From: Bacteroidales bacterium
Lineage (GTDB): Bacteria; Bacteroidota; Bacteroidia; Bacteroidales; UBA932
Direction of reading: 5' to 3'
Assembly (NCBI GenBank): GCA_012510445.1
Contig: JAAZIA010000019.1
Span: 62,001 to 126,000, forward strand
Length of the DNA stretch: 64,000 bases
Shown here: positions 55,013 to 64,000 of the stretch, piece after piece
Position numbering within the stretch: the stretch's first letter is position 1
Layout: each line of letters starts with the position of its first letter
Position numbers and translations under genes: made by a program
Notes under the pieces: generated by a model
The model's database searches: none
Seen by the model: the letters and a program-made list of their open reading frames with translations, nothing else
Told to the model about the DNA's origin: nothing

Positions 55013-56377
55013 CTATTCTTGTGTATAATACTTGTAGAATAAGATAATGGATTCAATACCCTTGTAGAACTGGCTTAACAAGTAGCTTTCATTGGGAGAG
55101 TGAATGGTATCTCTTTCCAACCCAAAGCCCATAAGCAAAGGCGGAGCTTGCAGTATATTTTCAAGCGTAGCCAAGATAGGGATACTTCCTCCTCCCCTGC
55201 TGGGTACCGGCTCTATTCCATAGACTTCTTCTACTGCTTTAGCAGCTGCCTTGTAAACGGAAGAAGTTATAGGAGCCAAAAATCCTTGTCCTCCATGATG
55301 TTCTTCAACTTCTACGGTAACTCCGGCAGGAGCCAGCGATTTGAAATGCTTTGCAAACAGTTTTGCTATGACTTTATGGTCTTGGTTAGGAACAAGGCGC
55401 ATGGATATTTTGGCCTGAGCAAAGGAAGGAAGTACGGTTTTGGCACCTTCTGCTATATACCCTCCCCAAATTCCGTTCACATCCAGGCAAGGTCTGATCC
55501 CCGTTCTTTCCAATGGAGTATACCCTTCTTCTCCTATTAATGCATTTACACCAACAGACTCCATATATTCATTTTCATCAAAGGGAGCACGTCCCAACAT
55601 AGCTCTTTCTTCTTCTGTTAGCTCTACTACATTGTTGTAAAAACCAGGTACGGTAATTCTGCCTTTATCGTCAATCAAACGATCAATCATGTTGCAAAGC
55701 ACGTTTATGGGATTAGCAACGGCTCCTCCATAATGTCCCGAGTGCAAATCTTTATCGGGACCTGTTACTTTTACTTCCATATAAGCGAGGCCACGCATAC
55801 CGGTAGTAATGGAGGGTACTTTCTCACTGATCATGGTAGTATCGGAAACAAGAATCACATCACAGGCCAATAACTCTTTGTGTTCTTCTGCCCACTGTCC
55901 CAACGAAGGAGACCCAATTTCTTCTTCCCCTTCTATCAGAAATTTCACGTTACAAGGAAGTTTGTTGTCGGCCATATAATATTCAAAAGCCTTGACGTGC
56001 ATAAAAGATTGTCCTTTATCATCGTTGGCACCGCGTGCGTATATGGCTCCGTCTCTGATTTCCGGTTCAAAAGGGGGAGAATCCCACAGTTCTATAGGAT
56101 CCACAGGCTGCACATCATAATGTCCATACACCAGGACGGTTGGTTTTTCCGGATCAATGATCTTTTCTGCATAGACTACCGGATGACCGGTAGTAGGATA
56201 CACTTTTGCATTGTCTGCCCCGGCTTTGGTTAGAAATTCTGCGTACTTCAATGCACATGTGTGCATATCTTCTGTATGTTCCTTCTGGGAGCTTACAGAG
56301 GGAATACGCAATAAGGTGAATAGTTCTTCCAAAAAGCGGTTGGAATTTTGGCCAATAAAATCTTTAATTTCACTCAT
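55013..56377 (-). CDS. M20 family dipeptidase
   Basis: VLVYGHYDVQPVDPIELWDSPPFEPEIRDGAIYARGANDDKGQ, FLIEGEEEIGSPSL. Confidence 0.94.
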   Translation of the reverse strand: MSEIKDFIGQNSNRFLEELFTLLRIPSVSSQKEHTEDMHTCALKYAEFLTKAGADNAKVYPTTGHPVVYAEKIIDPEKPTVLVYGHYDVQPVDPIELWDSPPFEPEIRDGAIYARGANDDKGQSFMHVKAFEYYMADNKLPCNVKFLIEGEEEIGSPSLGQWAEEHKELLACDVILVSDTTMISEKVPSITTGMRGLAYMEVKVTGPDKDLHSGHYGGAVANPINVLCNMIDRLIDDKGRITVPGFYNNVVELTEEERAMLGRAPFDENEYMESVGVNALIGEEGYTPLERTGIRPCLDVNGIWGGYIAEGAKTVLPSFAQAKISMRLVPNQDHKVIAKLFAKHFKSLAPAGVTVEVEEHHGGQGFLAPITSSVYKAAAKAVEEVYGIEPVPSRGGGSIPILATLENILQAPPLLMGFGLERDTIHSPNESYLLSQFYKGIESIILFYKYYTQE

Positions 56378-56387
56378 AATATCCGGT

Positions 56388-57641
56388 TTATATAATTTTT
56401 CTCATTTGTTCTACACGTTTCTTAGCATAAGGCAATGTGATACGTAGGGATTTTTTCCCCGACGACGGCGTGTCGTACATAGCGTCTACCATAATGGCTT
56501 CGCATATGGATCGCAACCCCCTGGCTCCCATCTTAAAATCATAAGCAGTATCTGTAATGTAATCCAACACATTGTTGTTTATGATCATTTGGATACCGTC
56601 TAATGCAAACAGGTGTTTGTATTGTTTTATAAGCGCATTTTTAGGCTCTACAAGTATGGCTCTCAACGCCTCTCTACCCAGTGCATTTAAGTACGTAACC
56701 ACGGGCAAACGTCCCACAATTTCCGGAATAAGCCCATAAGATCTTAAATCCTGAGGAGTAACGTACTGTATCAAATTATTCAGGTCTATTTTATCTCTCT
56801 TTTCTGCTTGTCCGTACCCTACAACCCGGGTGTTTAAACGTTGTGCTATTTTTTGTTCAATACCCTCAAAGGCTCCACCACATATGAACAGTATGTTCTT
56901 TGTATTTACCGGGATCAAGTGTTGTTCCGGATGCTTACGTCCGCCTTGAGGCGGTACCGTAACTACCGTACCCTCCAACAGTTTAAGCAGTGCCTGCTGT
57001 ACTCCTTCTCCCGACACATCTCTTGTAATGGACGGATTATCGCTTTTACGGGCAATCTTATCTATTTCGTCAATAAAGACAATGCCTTGTTCTGCCTTGC
57101 TAACGTTGTAATCGGCCGCTTGCAACAACCGAGTAAGCATACTTTCCACATCTTCCCCCACATACCCTGCTTCTGTAAGTACCGTTGCATCTACAATAGC
57201 AAAAGGCACGTTCAACATTTTTGCAATGGTGTTGGCCAGCAATGTTTTTCCGGTACCCGTAGGTCCTACCAGCAAAACGTTGGACTTGTCAATTTCTACA
57301 GAGGATTCCACGCCTGCCCGAATCCTTTTGTAGTGGTTATACACTGCCACAGAAAGGAACTTTTTGGCTTGTTCCTGACCAATAACGTATTGATTCAGGT
57401 GTTCGTGAATTTGTGCAGGCGTCATGGACAGGTCGTAGTGCTCATGTTCTTCAGAGACATTGCTCCTTCCGGCACCACGGTATTTTTTTGCCGTACCGTA
57501 CATTTCTTCCAGTACCACCGAAGCATCTGTCAAGCACTCTTCACATATAGAGGCATGAAGGCCCGTAATGAGCATCCCTATTTCTTTGCTGGACCTACCG
57601 CAAAAAGAACAATGATCTGTATCCAGCGGTTTTTTTTGCAT
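56388..57641 (-). CDS. clpX: ATP-dependent Clp protease ATP-binding subunit ClpX
   Basis: [12 protein letters not shown] zinc finger, [56 protein letters not shown]. Confidence 0.97.
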   Translation of the reverse strand: MQKKPLDTDHCSFCGRSSKEIGMLITGLHASICEECLTDASVVLEEMYGTAKKYRGAGRSNVSEEHEHYDLSMTPAQIHEHLNQYVIGQEQAKKFLSVAVYNHYKRIRAGVESSVEIDKSNVLLVGPTGTGKTLLANTIAKMLNVPFAIVDATVLTEAGYVGEDVESMLTRLLQAADYNVSKAEQGIVFIDEIDKIARKSDNPSITRDVSGEGVQQALLKLLEGTVVTVPPQGGRKHPEQHLIPVNTKNILFICGGAFEGIEQKIAQRLNTRVVGYGQAEKRDKIDLNNLIQYVTPQDLRSYGLIPEIVGRLPVVTYLNALGREALRAILVEPKNALIKQYKHLFALDGIQMIINNNVLDYITDTAYDFKMGARGLRSICEAIMVDAMYDTPSSGKKSLRITLPYAKKRVEQMRKII

Positions 57642-58318
57642 TATTTTTTAGATTTCTTCAACACCTCATCTATAATCCCGTAAGAGACTGCATCTGTGGC
57701 ACGCATCCAGAAATCCCTGTCGGCATCTTTCCTGATTTGCTCCAGTGGTTTACCCGTATGCTCTGCTAATATTTGGTACAGCTGTTCCTGTAACTCCAAT
57801 ATCTCTTTCACGGCTATAGCCATATCGGCTGCCTGCCCTTCCACACCTCCCACAGGCTGATGGATCATTACCCGAGCATGTGGCAGGGCCGAACGTTTGC
57901 CTTGCGTTCCCGAAGCCAAAAGTACAGCAGCCATAGAAGCGGCCTGACCCGTACATATGGTAGCTACTTCTGAACGCACCAGTTGCATGGTATCGTAAAT
58001 ACCCAAGCCTGCCGTTACAGAACCACCGGGAGAATTTATATACAGTTGAATATCCTTTCCGGGATCTGTTGAATCAAGAAAAAGAAGCTGCGCCTGCACA
58101 ATGTTAGCCACCTGATCTACTATAGGGACCCCTAAAAATAAAATGCGGTCCATCATCAGTCGGCTAAAAACATCCATCTGAGCTACGTTCAGCTTTCGTT
58201 CCTCAATAATGTACGGCGTAATGGAGCTTTGCGCGCTCCCGTATAAAGATTGATATCTGTGCAAGCTCATGCTGCTGATACCCATATGCCGTATGGCATA
58301 TTTTTCAAATTCAGTCAT
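57641..58318 (-). CDS. clpP: ATP-dependent Clp protease proteolytic subunit ClpP
   Basis: [54 protein letters not shown]. Confidence 0.97.
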   Translation of the reverse strand: MTEFEKYAIRHMGISSMSLHRYQSLYGSAQSSITPYIIEERKLNVAQMDVFSRLMMDRILFLGVPIVDQVANIVQAQLLFLDSTDPGKDIQLYINSPGGSVTAGLGIYDTMQLVRSEVATICTGQAASMAAVLLASGTQGKRSALPHARVMIHQPVGGVEGQAADMAIAVKEILELQEQLYQILAEHTGKPLEQIRKDADRDFWMRATDAVSYGIIDEVLKKSKK

Positions 58319-58321
58319 TAG

Positions 58322-59617
58322 TTATTCTTCTTTAATCTCTACAGATACGTTATTGCGAATATACGAAATAACTTTATTTTCTTCTGCCCGCTCGTACAGG
58401 TTCCTGGCCTCCTTTTCGTTGGCCAACATACTTTCTGCAAATTTGACCAAATGCTCATCAGAAACGTCTACCAGCCCGTACATAGCAAATTGATAACGTG
58501 CCATGACCATGGCGCTTTCTATCATGTCATCCTTCTCTACTTTCAATTCCCCTTGTTTCATAACGGCCTCCCTTACCAGTTGCCAGCGAAAATCTTCCAA
58601 GAAAGCCGGGAAGTCTTTTTCTATTTGTTCCATAGTAAATTTCCCTTCGTTCCCTTCGTACAGCCAGCGTTTAAGTAATTCTTCCGGTAGCTTTATAGCG
58701 GCTTGTTCTACCAATCTTTTTTTCACCTCTTGTGCAAAATGGTAGTCACTTTCTCCTTTGTTATTCCGCTCTATCTGTTCTGTAATTCTTTCTAGGAAGG
58801 CTTCTTCTGAAGTAACGTTTCCGGGACCGTAAAGCTTATCGTACAACTCTTGATTTTCTTGTGCCGGAACAAACCTTTTGATTTCTTTAATAGTAAATTC
58901 AAATTCCGGGTTTTCTTCGTCTTTCAACTCTTCCGGTTTGATCTGTAAAAGTGCGGCTCTTTCTGCCTCTTTAGGAAGCAGGGTGTTTATATTAGTTGTT
59001 ACGGTACTGTCAATGGTTTTTCCCAAAAAGAGCTTTTTCTCTTCTTTCTTTTCAATAGTTTTCAAATTCAGATACGTATCTACAATGGTTCGTTCTCCCT
59101 GCTGAAGATCTACTTTCAGAAAATCATCTTGTTCTATTTTCTCTACTTCTACCATGGTTCCATGCTGATCAAGCAACCCTTTTTTATATTCCTCCTTCTG
59201 TTTTTTTGTAATTTTTTTCTGCACATAAGGAATCTTTACTTTTTCATTTACGGCAACCTCCACTTTTGGAGCCAGCATAAGGTCAAATGTAAACGAGAAC
59301 TCTTTATCTACGTCCCAATTGATCTGGTCTTGATCTTCAGAGGCCAGAGGTTCTCCTATGATATGAATTTCCTCTTTCTTCATATAATCGTTAAGTCCCT
59401 CAGACACCACAGTATGTACCTGTTCCAACAGGGTAGATTTACCATACATCTTCTGTACCATCCCTATGGGAACCATTCCTTTTCTGAAACCATTAATTTC
59501 TAGTTTTCTACGTATGTTTTGCAAAGCTTTCCTTACTTTTTCACTGTAATCGTCCTCTTTCATGGAAACGGTTATCTGCAAGGAAAGGTCATCCAATTGT
59601 TTCTTAGTGATATTCAT
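58322..59617 (-). CDS. tig: Trigger factor
   Basis: MNITKKQLDDLSLQITVSMKEDDYSEKVRKALQNIRRKLEINGFRKGMVPIGMVQKMYG; start refined to 59617. Confidence 0.93.
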   Translation of the reverse strand: MNITKKQLDDLSLQITVSMKEDDYSEKVRKALQNIRRKLEINGFRKGMVPIGMVQKMYGKSTLLEQVHTVVSEGLNDYMKKEEIHIIGEPLASEDQDQINWDVDKEFSFTFDLMLAPKVEVAVNEKVKIPYVQKKITKKQKEEYKKGLLDQHGTMVEVEKIEQDDFLKVDLQQGERTIVDTYLNLKTIEKKEEKKLFLGKTIDSTVTTNINTLLPKEAERAALLQIKPEELKDEENPEFEFTIKEIKRFVPAQENQELYDKLYGPGNVTSEEAFLERITEQIERNNKGESDYHFAQEVKKRLVEQAAIKLPEELLKRWLYEGNEGKFTMEQIEKDFPAFLEDFRWQLVREAVMKQGELKVEKDDMIESAMVMARYQFAMYGLVDVSDEHLVKFAESMLANEKEARNLYERAEENKVISYIRNNVSVEIKEE

Positions 59618-59692
59618 AGTATTGATCTTATAAAGGGCTGCAAAAGTAGGTATTAATCGCCAAAAAACCAATCCTTTTCTTACCTTTGTATC

Positions 59693-60451
59693 ATGAGAAA
59701 GAAAATAGTAGCCGGAAACTGGAAAATGAATACTACAGTGGCTGAAGGCATTCAACTGACAAAAGAAATTTTGTTGGAAACTAACCGGATTCCCAAGGGC
59801 GTAGACTTAGTCATAGCCCCACCTTTCACTCATCTTTTTCCCGTATCACGGCTTCTGGAAAATCAAAAAGCAGTTTCACTGGCTGCACAAAATTGTGCAG
59901 AAGAACCGGGTGGAGCTTTTACAGGAGAAGTATCTGCTACCATGCTTGCCTCAGTTCCCTGTGAGTATGTAATTGTTGGACACTCGGAGCGCCGTACCTA
60001 CTATCAGGAAAATGACCGGGTGTTACTAAGCAAAATAAATCAGGTGCTGGCCAACGGTATGAGCCTCATTTTCTGTGTGGGGGAACGCCTGGAAGACCGT
60101 GAAAAAGACATGCACTTTCAAGTAGTAGCTTCGCAATTGCGAGAAGTCATCTGTCCGCTTGATCCTGCGGACTACCAAAGGGTTATCATAGCTTACGAGC
60201 CCGTATGGGCTATTGGCACCGGTAAAACAGCCTCTGCAGATCAGGCACAGGAAATGCACGAATTTATTCGTTCTTTTTTGGCACAAACTTTTGCAGAAGC
60301 GGCACAAGTCACCCCCATTCTGTACGGTGGCAGCTGCAAACCATCGAATGCAAAAGAGCTGTTCTCTTGTCCGGATATAGACGGTGGGCTCATTGGAGGA
60401 GCATCGCTTACAGCAGATGATTTCCTGGCCATTGCCAGTTCGTTTGCTTGA
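59693..60451 (+). CDS. tpiA: Triose-phosphate isomerase
   Basis: MRKKIVAGNWKMN, IVGHSERRTYYQE, AYEPVWAIGTGKTA, LYGGSCKPSNAKEL. Confidence 0.98.
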   Translation: MRKKIVAGNWKMNTTVAEGIQLTKEILLETNRIPKGVDLVIAPPFTHLFPVSRLLENQKAVSLAAQNCAEEPGGAFTGEVSATMLASVPCEYVIVGHSERRTYYQENDRVLLSKINQVLANGMSLIFCVGERLEDREKDMHFQVVASQLREVICPLDPADYQRVIIAYEPVWAIGTGKTASADQAQEMHEFIRSFLAQTFAEAAQVTPILYGGSCKPSNAKELFSCPDIDGGLIGGASLTADDFLAIASSFA

Positions 60452-60458
60452 AACTATT

Positions 60459-61328
60459 ATGGAATATATAGCAGTAAGCATACCTATTGAACTTCAAAAA
60501 GAAGAAATAGAAGAAATTCTGGTTGCAGAACTGGCACAAATCAATTACGAAGGTTTTCTTTCAGAAGACAGCAGTCTGAAAGCCTATATCCCGATCCAAG
60601 ATTTTAATGAACCACATCTTAAACTTATATTGGATACGTATGGTATGGCAAGCTATACCAAAGAGTATATAGTCAATGAAAACTGGAATGCAGACTGGGA
60701 AATTCGCTTCCATCCCATAGTGCTGGAAACAGGAAAAGGCTGTAGTATTCGCTCTACCGGTGAAGGCTCTATGGTTCCTGTATGGCCACCGGTTGCCTAC
60801 AAGCTGATAATCAAACCCCAACTTGCCTTTGGTACCGGTCACCACCCTACTACGTTTATGATGTTGGAAAGTTTGCTTACCCTGGATAAAGAGGGGCACA
60901 TTAAAAACAGAAGAATAGCAGACCTGGGAACGGGTACGGGGGTTCTGGCTATACTAGCTGCAAAAATGGGAGCTGCTCTACCGATTCACGCCCTGGACAA
61001 CGACAGGCGCAGCATACATTCCTGCAGAGAAAATGCACGTCTGAACGGCGTAGAGGAAAACTTGCGCATCTATCACACAGACGCTTCTTTTATTCAAGCA
61101 GGAAGGTATGGAATGATCTTGGCAAACCTCCACCGCAACATCCTTTCTCAAGAAATGGATACACTCTCGCGCGGACTGGAACCGGGAACAAGCCATTTGT
61201 TGATCAGTGGTTTTTATACTAAAGACGTACCCGCATTGATAGAAACTGCCCAAAAAAACGGGCTTACTTTGTATGAACAAAAAGAAAACGAAACGTGGTC
61301 ATTACTTCACTTCATCAAAACATGTTAA
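60459..61328 (+). CDS. prmA: Ribosomal protein L11 methyltransferase
   Basis: [48 protein letters not shown]; start refined to MEYIAVSIP. Confidence 0.93.
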   Translation: MEYIAVSIPIELQKEEIEEILVAELAQINYEGFLSEDSSLKAYIPIQDFNEPHLKLILDTYGMASYTKEYIVNENWNADWEIRFHPIVLETGKGCSIRSTGEGSMVPVWPPVAYKLIIKPQLAFGTGHHPTTFMMLESLLTLDKEGHIKNRRIADLGTGTGVLAILAAKMGAALPIHALDNDRRSIHSCRENARLNGVEENLRIYHTDASFIQAGRYGMILANLHRNILSQEMDTLSRGLEPGTSHLLISGFYTKDVPALIETAQKNGLTLYEQKENETWSLLHFIKTC

Positions 61329-61995
61329 AAAGCCCCTCCGGCTTTTACTTTGCCTTGTTTGGGGACTTTTTTTTCTAAGTGTGTTTTCCGTTGTACTGTA
61401 CAAGTATATACCTGTGCGCTTCACTCCGCTTATGGGCCTTCGTGCCTTGGAGTATAGAAAAACAGAAGAAGCCTACGTTAAACATCACACATGGGTCTCT
61501 CTGCATGATATTTCCAAACATCTGATACAAGCCGTTATAGCCTCGGAAGACCAACGTTTTTTTGAGCACAAAGGTTTTGATATAGAGCAAATACAAAAGG
61601 CTAGAAAAGAAAATCTTACACGGCGGCGCCCCAGGGGAGCCAGCACCATATCGCAACAAACGGCAAAGAACGTTTTTCTTTGGCCCAAAAGTTCTTGGTT
61701 CAGAAAAGGATTGGAAGCGTACTTCACTTTCCTTATTGAACTTTTCTGGAGCAAAGAAAGAATCTTGGAAGTGTACCTGAATTCCATTGAGATGGGCAAA
61801 GGCATTTATGGGGCCGAGGCCGTGGCACGGCAGCATTTCAACACGTCGGCCTTGCGCCTTACCGGGGAACAGGCAGCCCTGATTGCCGCCACGCTTCCCA
61901 ACCCTCTCCGTTTCAGTTCCCTAAACCCCTCGGCTTACGTCCTCCGAAGGCAAAAGCAAATACTCCACCAAATGCAACTCATGGCCCTTCCCTAG
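61273..61995 (+). CDS. mtgA: Monofunctional biosynthetic peptidoglycan transglycosylase
   Basis: [84 protein letters not shown]. Confidence 0.95.
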   Translation: MNKKKTKRGHYFTSSKHVKKPLRLLLCLVWGLFFLSVFSVVLYKYIPVRFTPLMGLRALEYRKTEEAYVKHHTWVSLHDISKHLIQAVIASEDQRFFEHKGFDIEQIQKARKENLTRRRPRGASTISQQTAKNVFLWPKSSWFRKGLEAYFTFLIELFWSKERILEVYLNSIEMGKGIYGAEAVARQHFNTSALRLTGEQAALIAATLPNPLRFSSLNPSAYVLRRQKQILHQMQLMALP

Positions 61996-61996
61996 C

Positions 61997-63256
61997 TTAC
62001 TTACGTGATAGTGCACGCGAAATGTCAGATCCGCCGGGTTGCTGAAATATTTCCAAACCAAAGAAAGAGACAGCGGCCAGCAGGTGGTCAAAAATATCGG
62101 ATTGGATTTCTTCGTATTCAGCCCAGATGGTCGTTTTTGTAAAGCAATAAATCTCAATGGGAATCCCTCGGTCTTCAATATTCAGTTGCCTGACCATCAA
62201 AGCCATGTCTTTACGTATGTCTTTGTGGTTACGCAGGTAATTGATTACGTAATGACGGAACACGCCAATGTTTGTCATACGCCGTCCGTTTATGAGTACA
62301 GACGTATCTACTTTCTGTTTCTTGTTAAATTCGTCAATTTCTTTTTGCCGAGTAACAAGGTATTCCTCCAGCAATTGGTATTTCGCATATTGCTCCCGCG
62401 TTTGAGGATCCACAAATTGTACAGAAGCAGCATTAATGTACAGGGCTCGCTTTATACGCCTGCCTCCGCTTTCTTTCATGCCCCTCCAGTTTTTGAAACT
62501 GTCCGTAATAAAGTAATAGGTAGGAATGGTAGTTACCGTTTTATCCCAATTCTGCACTTTGACGGTATTCAGGTTGATGGCTGTTACGTCACCGTCTGCA
62601 TTGAACTTGGGCATTTCTACCCAGTCGCCTATACGTACCATATCGTTGGCAGAGATTTGTACACTGGCCACCAACCCCAGGATGGTATCCTTAAAAATCA
62701 GCATGATGAGTGCTGTCATGGCACCAAATGCCCCCAGAAAATACCCGGGCGATTTTCCCAAAAGTATAGATAGGATAAGGATACCGGCTGCAATGTACAG
62801 AATGATGTTTATGAGCTGAAAATAACTGGAAATAGGTTTGTCTGCAAAGGCTTTATTTTTTGACAACAACTGCTCTGCAACGCGCAGCAAGGCGCTGATT
62901 ACCATTAATATAACAACTATCAAATAGATGTCTGTAAGTTTACCAATCAGCGGCAATAATTTTTCAAAATCCTTGAAGAGGATAGGCGTTACAATACGGA
63001 TGATTACTACCGGTACAATATGTGCTAGGCTGGAAAACACTTTGTTATCCATAAGCAAATCGTCCCATTTTGCCTTGGAACGTTTTACGTACCTATAGAT
63101 TGGACCTTTTACAATCCGTCGTGTTATGCAGTAAAACCCCCAGGCAAGAAGTCCCAATACCGTAAGTAAAATAATGATCCTCAAATAAGGAGCCATAACT
63201 TCTGTTACTCCCAACCCCATCAAGAGTTTTTCCACCCACTTTGCAATTGTTTCCAT
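61997..63256 (-). CDS. Mechanosensitive ion channel family protein (MscS/YbdG-like)
   Basis: FGAMTALIMLIFKDTILGLVASVQISANDMVRIGDWVEMPKFNADGDVTAINLNTVKVQNWDKTVTTIPTYYFITDSFKNW. Confidence 0.92.
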   Translation of the reverse strand: METIAKWVEKLLMGLGVTEVMAPYLRIIILLTVLGLLAWGFYCITRRIVKGPIYRYVKRSKAKWDDLLMDNKVFSSLAHIVPVVIIRIVTPILFKDFEKLLPLIGKLTDIYLIVVILMVISALLRVAEQLLSKNKAFADKPISSYFQLINIILYIAAGILILSILLGKSPGYFLGAFGAMTALIMLIFKDTILGLVASVQISANDMVRIGDWVEMPKFNADGDVTAINLNTVKVQNWDKTVTTIPTYYFITDSFKNWRGMKESGGRRIKRALYINAASVQFVDPQTREQYAKYQLLEEYLVTRQKEIDEFNKKQKVDTSVLINGRRMTNIGVFRHYVINYLRNHKDIRKDMALMVRQLNIEDRGIPIEIYCFTKTTIWAEYEEIQSDIFDHLLAAVSFFGLEIFQQPGGSDISRALSRK

Positions 63257-63259
63257 AAT

Positions 63260-64000
63260 TTATTTTGGTTTGTAAAACAGACCACGATCCTGCCGTTCTG
63301 TTTGGATACGTCCTTCGGCATCCAACACATCCAGGTATTTGTTAATTTCGTTAGCATGCAATCCGGTGATCAAAGACAGATCATCCAGCGTGCAGGGTCT
63401 GCGGACAATGGTCTCTAGAATTACGTTTTCTATATCTTTTCTATACGCCGTTGTACTTTTTCTGTCAACGGCACTCACAATTTCCACTTCCGGAATATCC
63501 CAGTATTCCTTTATGCTTTCCAGCTCTTTTTGCGTGGCACTTCGTATGCCTGCCTCTGTTCCCGGTCTGTCCAATGTATTAAGCTGAACTGCATGTGGGG
63601 CAATCTGCTGAATGGCTTTTTTTAAAGCATCCAATTCTTGTTTTGTATCGTTGTACCCGGGAACTATGAACACTTCCAGCCAAATTTTTCCTTTGTATTT
63701 TTTCCTGAAATCTACCAACCCTTGTATGTAGTCCTTCAGGTCCAATGAGTTTTCCGGACGGTTTATCTTTTGGAAAGTCTCCTCCGTTGCCGCATCTAGG
63801 GAAGGAAGCACATAATCTGCAGCCAGCAGAGCTTTACGTACCTGCTCATCTCCCATGAGCGTACCGTTAGTAAGTACTGCCACAGGTAAATGCGGGCGTT
63901 TCTCTTTCAAGAAACGAATGATCCCTCCAATAGCTATGTTGAGTGTAGGTTCACCATACCCGGAAAACGTAATGATTTCCGGATCGGGGTGGCGTGAAAA
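63260..64000 (-). CDS. Radical SAM protein (truncated at window end)
   Basis: Frame continues past ORF-track start 63910: FSRHPDPEIITFSGYGEPTLNIAIGGIIRFLKEKRPHLPVAVLTNGTLM; the TFSGYGEPTLN motif is typical of radical SAM family proteins. Confidence 0.85.
   Translation of the reverse strand, partial: FSRHPDPEIITFSGYGEPTLNIAIGGIIRFLKEKRPHLPVAVLTNGTLMGDEQVRKALLAADYVLPSLDAATEETFQKINRPENSLDLKDYIQGLVDFRKKYKGKIWLEVFIVPGYNDTKQELDALKKAIQQIAPHAVQLNTLDRPGTEAGIRSATQKELESIKEYWDIPEVEIVSAVDRKSTTAYRKDIENVILETIVRRPCTLDDLSLITGLHANEINKYLDVLDAEGRIQTERQDRGLFYKPK

Noticed and set aside
56841-57683. 280-aa plus-strand ORF antisense to clpX
   Set aside because: Lies fully opposite well-supported ClpX; composition is Cys/Phe/His-rich low-quality translation typical of shadow ORFs.
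62039-62773. 244-aa plus-strand ORF antisense to the MscS-family channel
   Set aside because: No recognisable motifs and fully covered by a conserved minus-strand gene.
1-64000. CRISPR arrays, transposons, prophage, toxin-antitoxin or defence systems
   Set aside because: No regularly spaced repeats, transposase/integrase motifs or defence-gene signatures seen on either strand in the translations.

Overview
The window is a gene-dense chromosomal segment that looks like Bacteroidota (probably Bacteroidales). Supporting signs are TAnnTTTG -7 promoter boxes, few Shine-Dalgarno-like leaders, a PF14121-like putative porin, a DUF5106-type lipoprotein, DUF4293, and a ZapA/ribonuclease Y locus. I see no rRNA operon, CRISPR array, prophage, transposase or recognisable defence island. 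Most genes are conserved housekeeping: uvrA/uvrB, a RelA/SpoT homologue, rpsA, rnz, clpX-clpP-tig, tpiA, prmA, mtgA, mnmA, mtaB, folB, mltG, recR, zapA, rny. I identify three RNA genes directly from sequence: tRNA-Gly(CCC), the small SRP RNA (ffs) immediately upstream of mnmA, and a 6S RNA candidate between zapA and rny. The most interesting items are: (1) a recurrent TAnnTTTG-N4-ATG arrangement before at least seven genes, implying leaderless mRNAs; (2) a perfect 18-bp inverted repeat holding two mirror-image promoters; (3) an RSH with a degraded HD-hydrolase motif between uvrB and uvrA; (4) a eukaryote-like steroid 5-alpha-reductase next to an SDR; (5) a compact exported 3-keto-glycoside-type module (Gfo/Idh/MocA + DUF1080 + TIM-barrel isomerase); (6) a MurNAc-kinase/murQ/recR/Na-symporter operon; (7) an ADP-forming acyl-CoA synthetase next to a 2-oxoacid:ferredoxin oxidoreductase, with an unlisted 50-aa membrane ORF between them; (8) ffs-mnmA coupling. 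I ran no searches. Family calls come from motif recognition in the translations. I did not find a clearly new multi-gene system, and the linkage findings are hypotheses.
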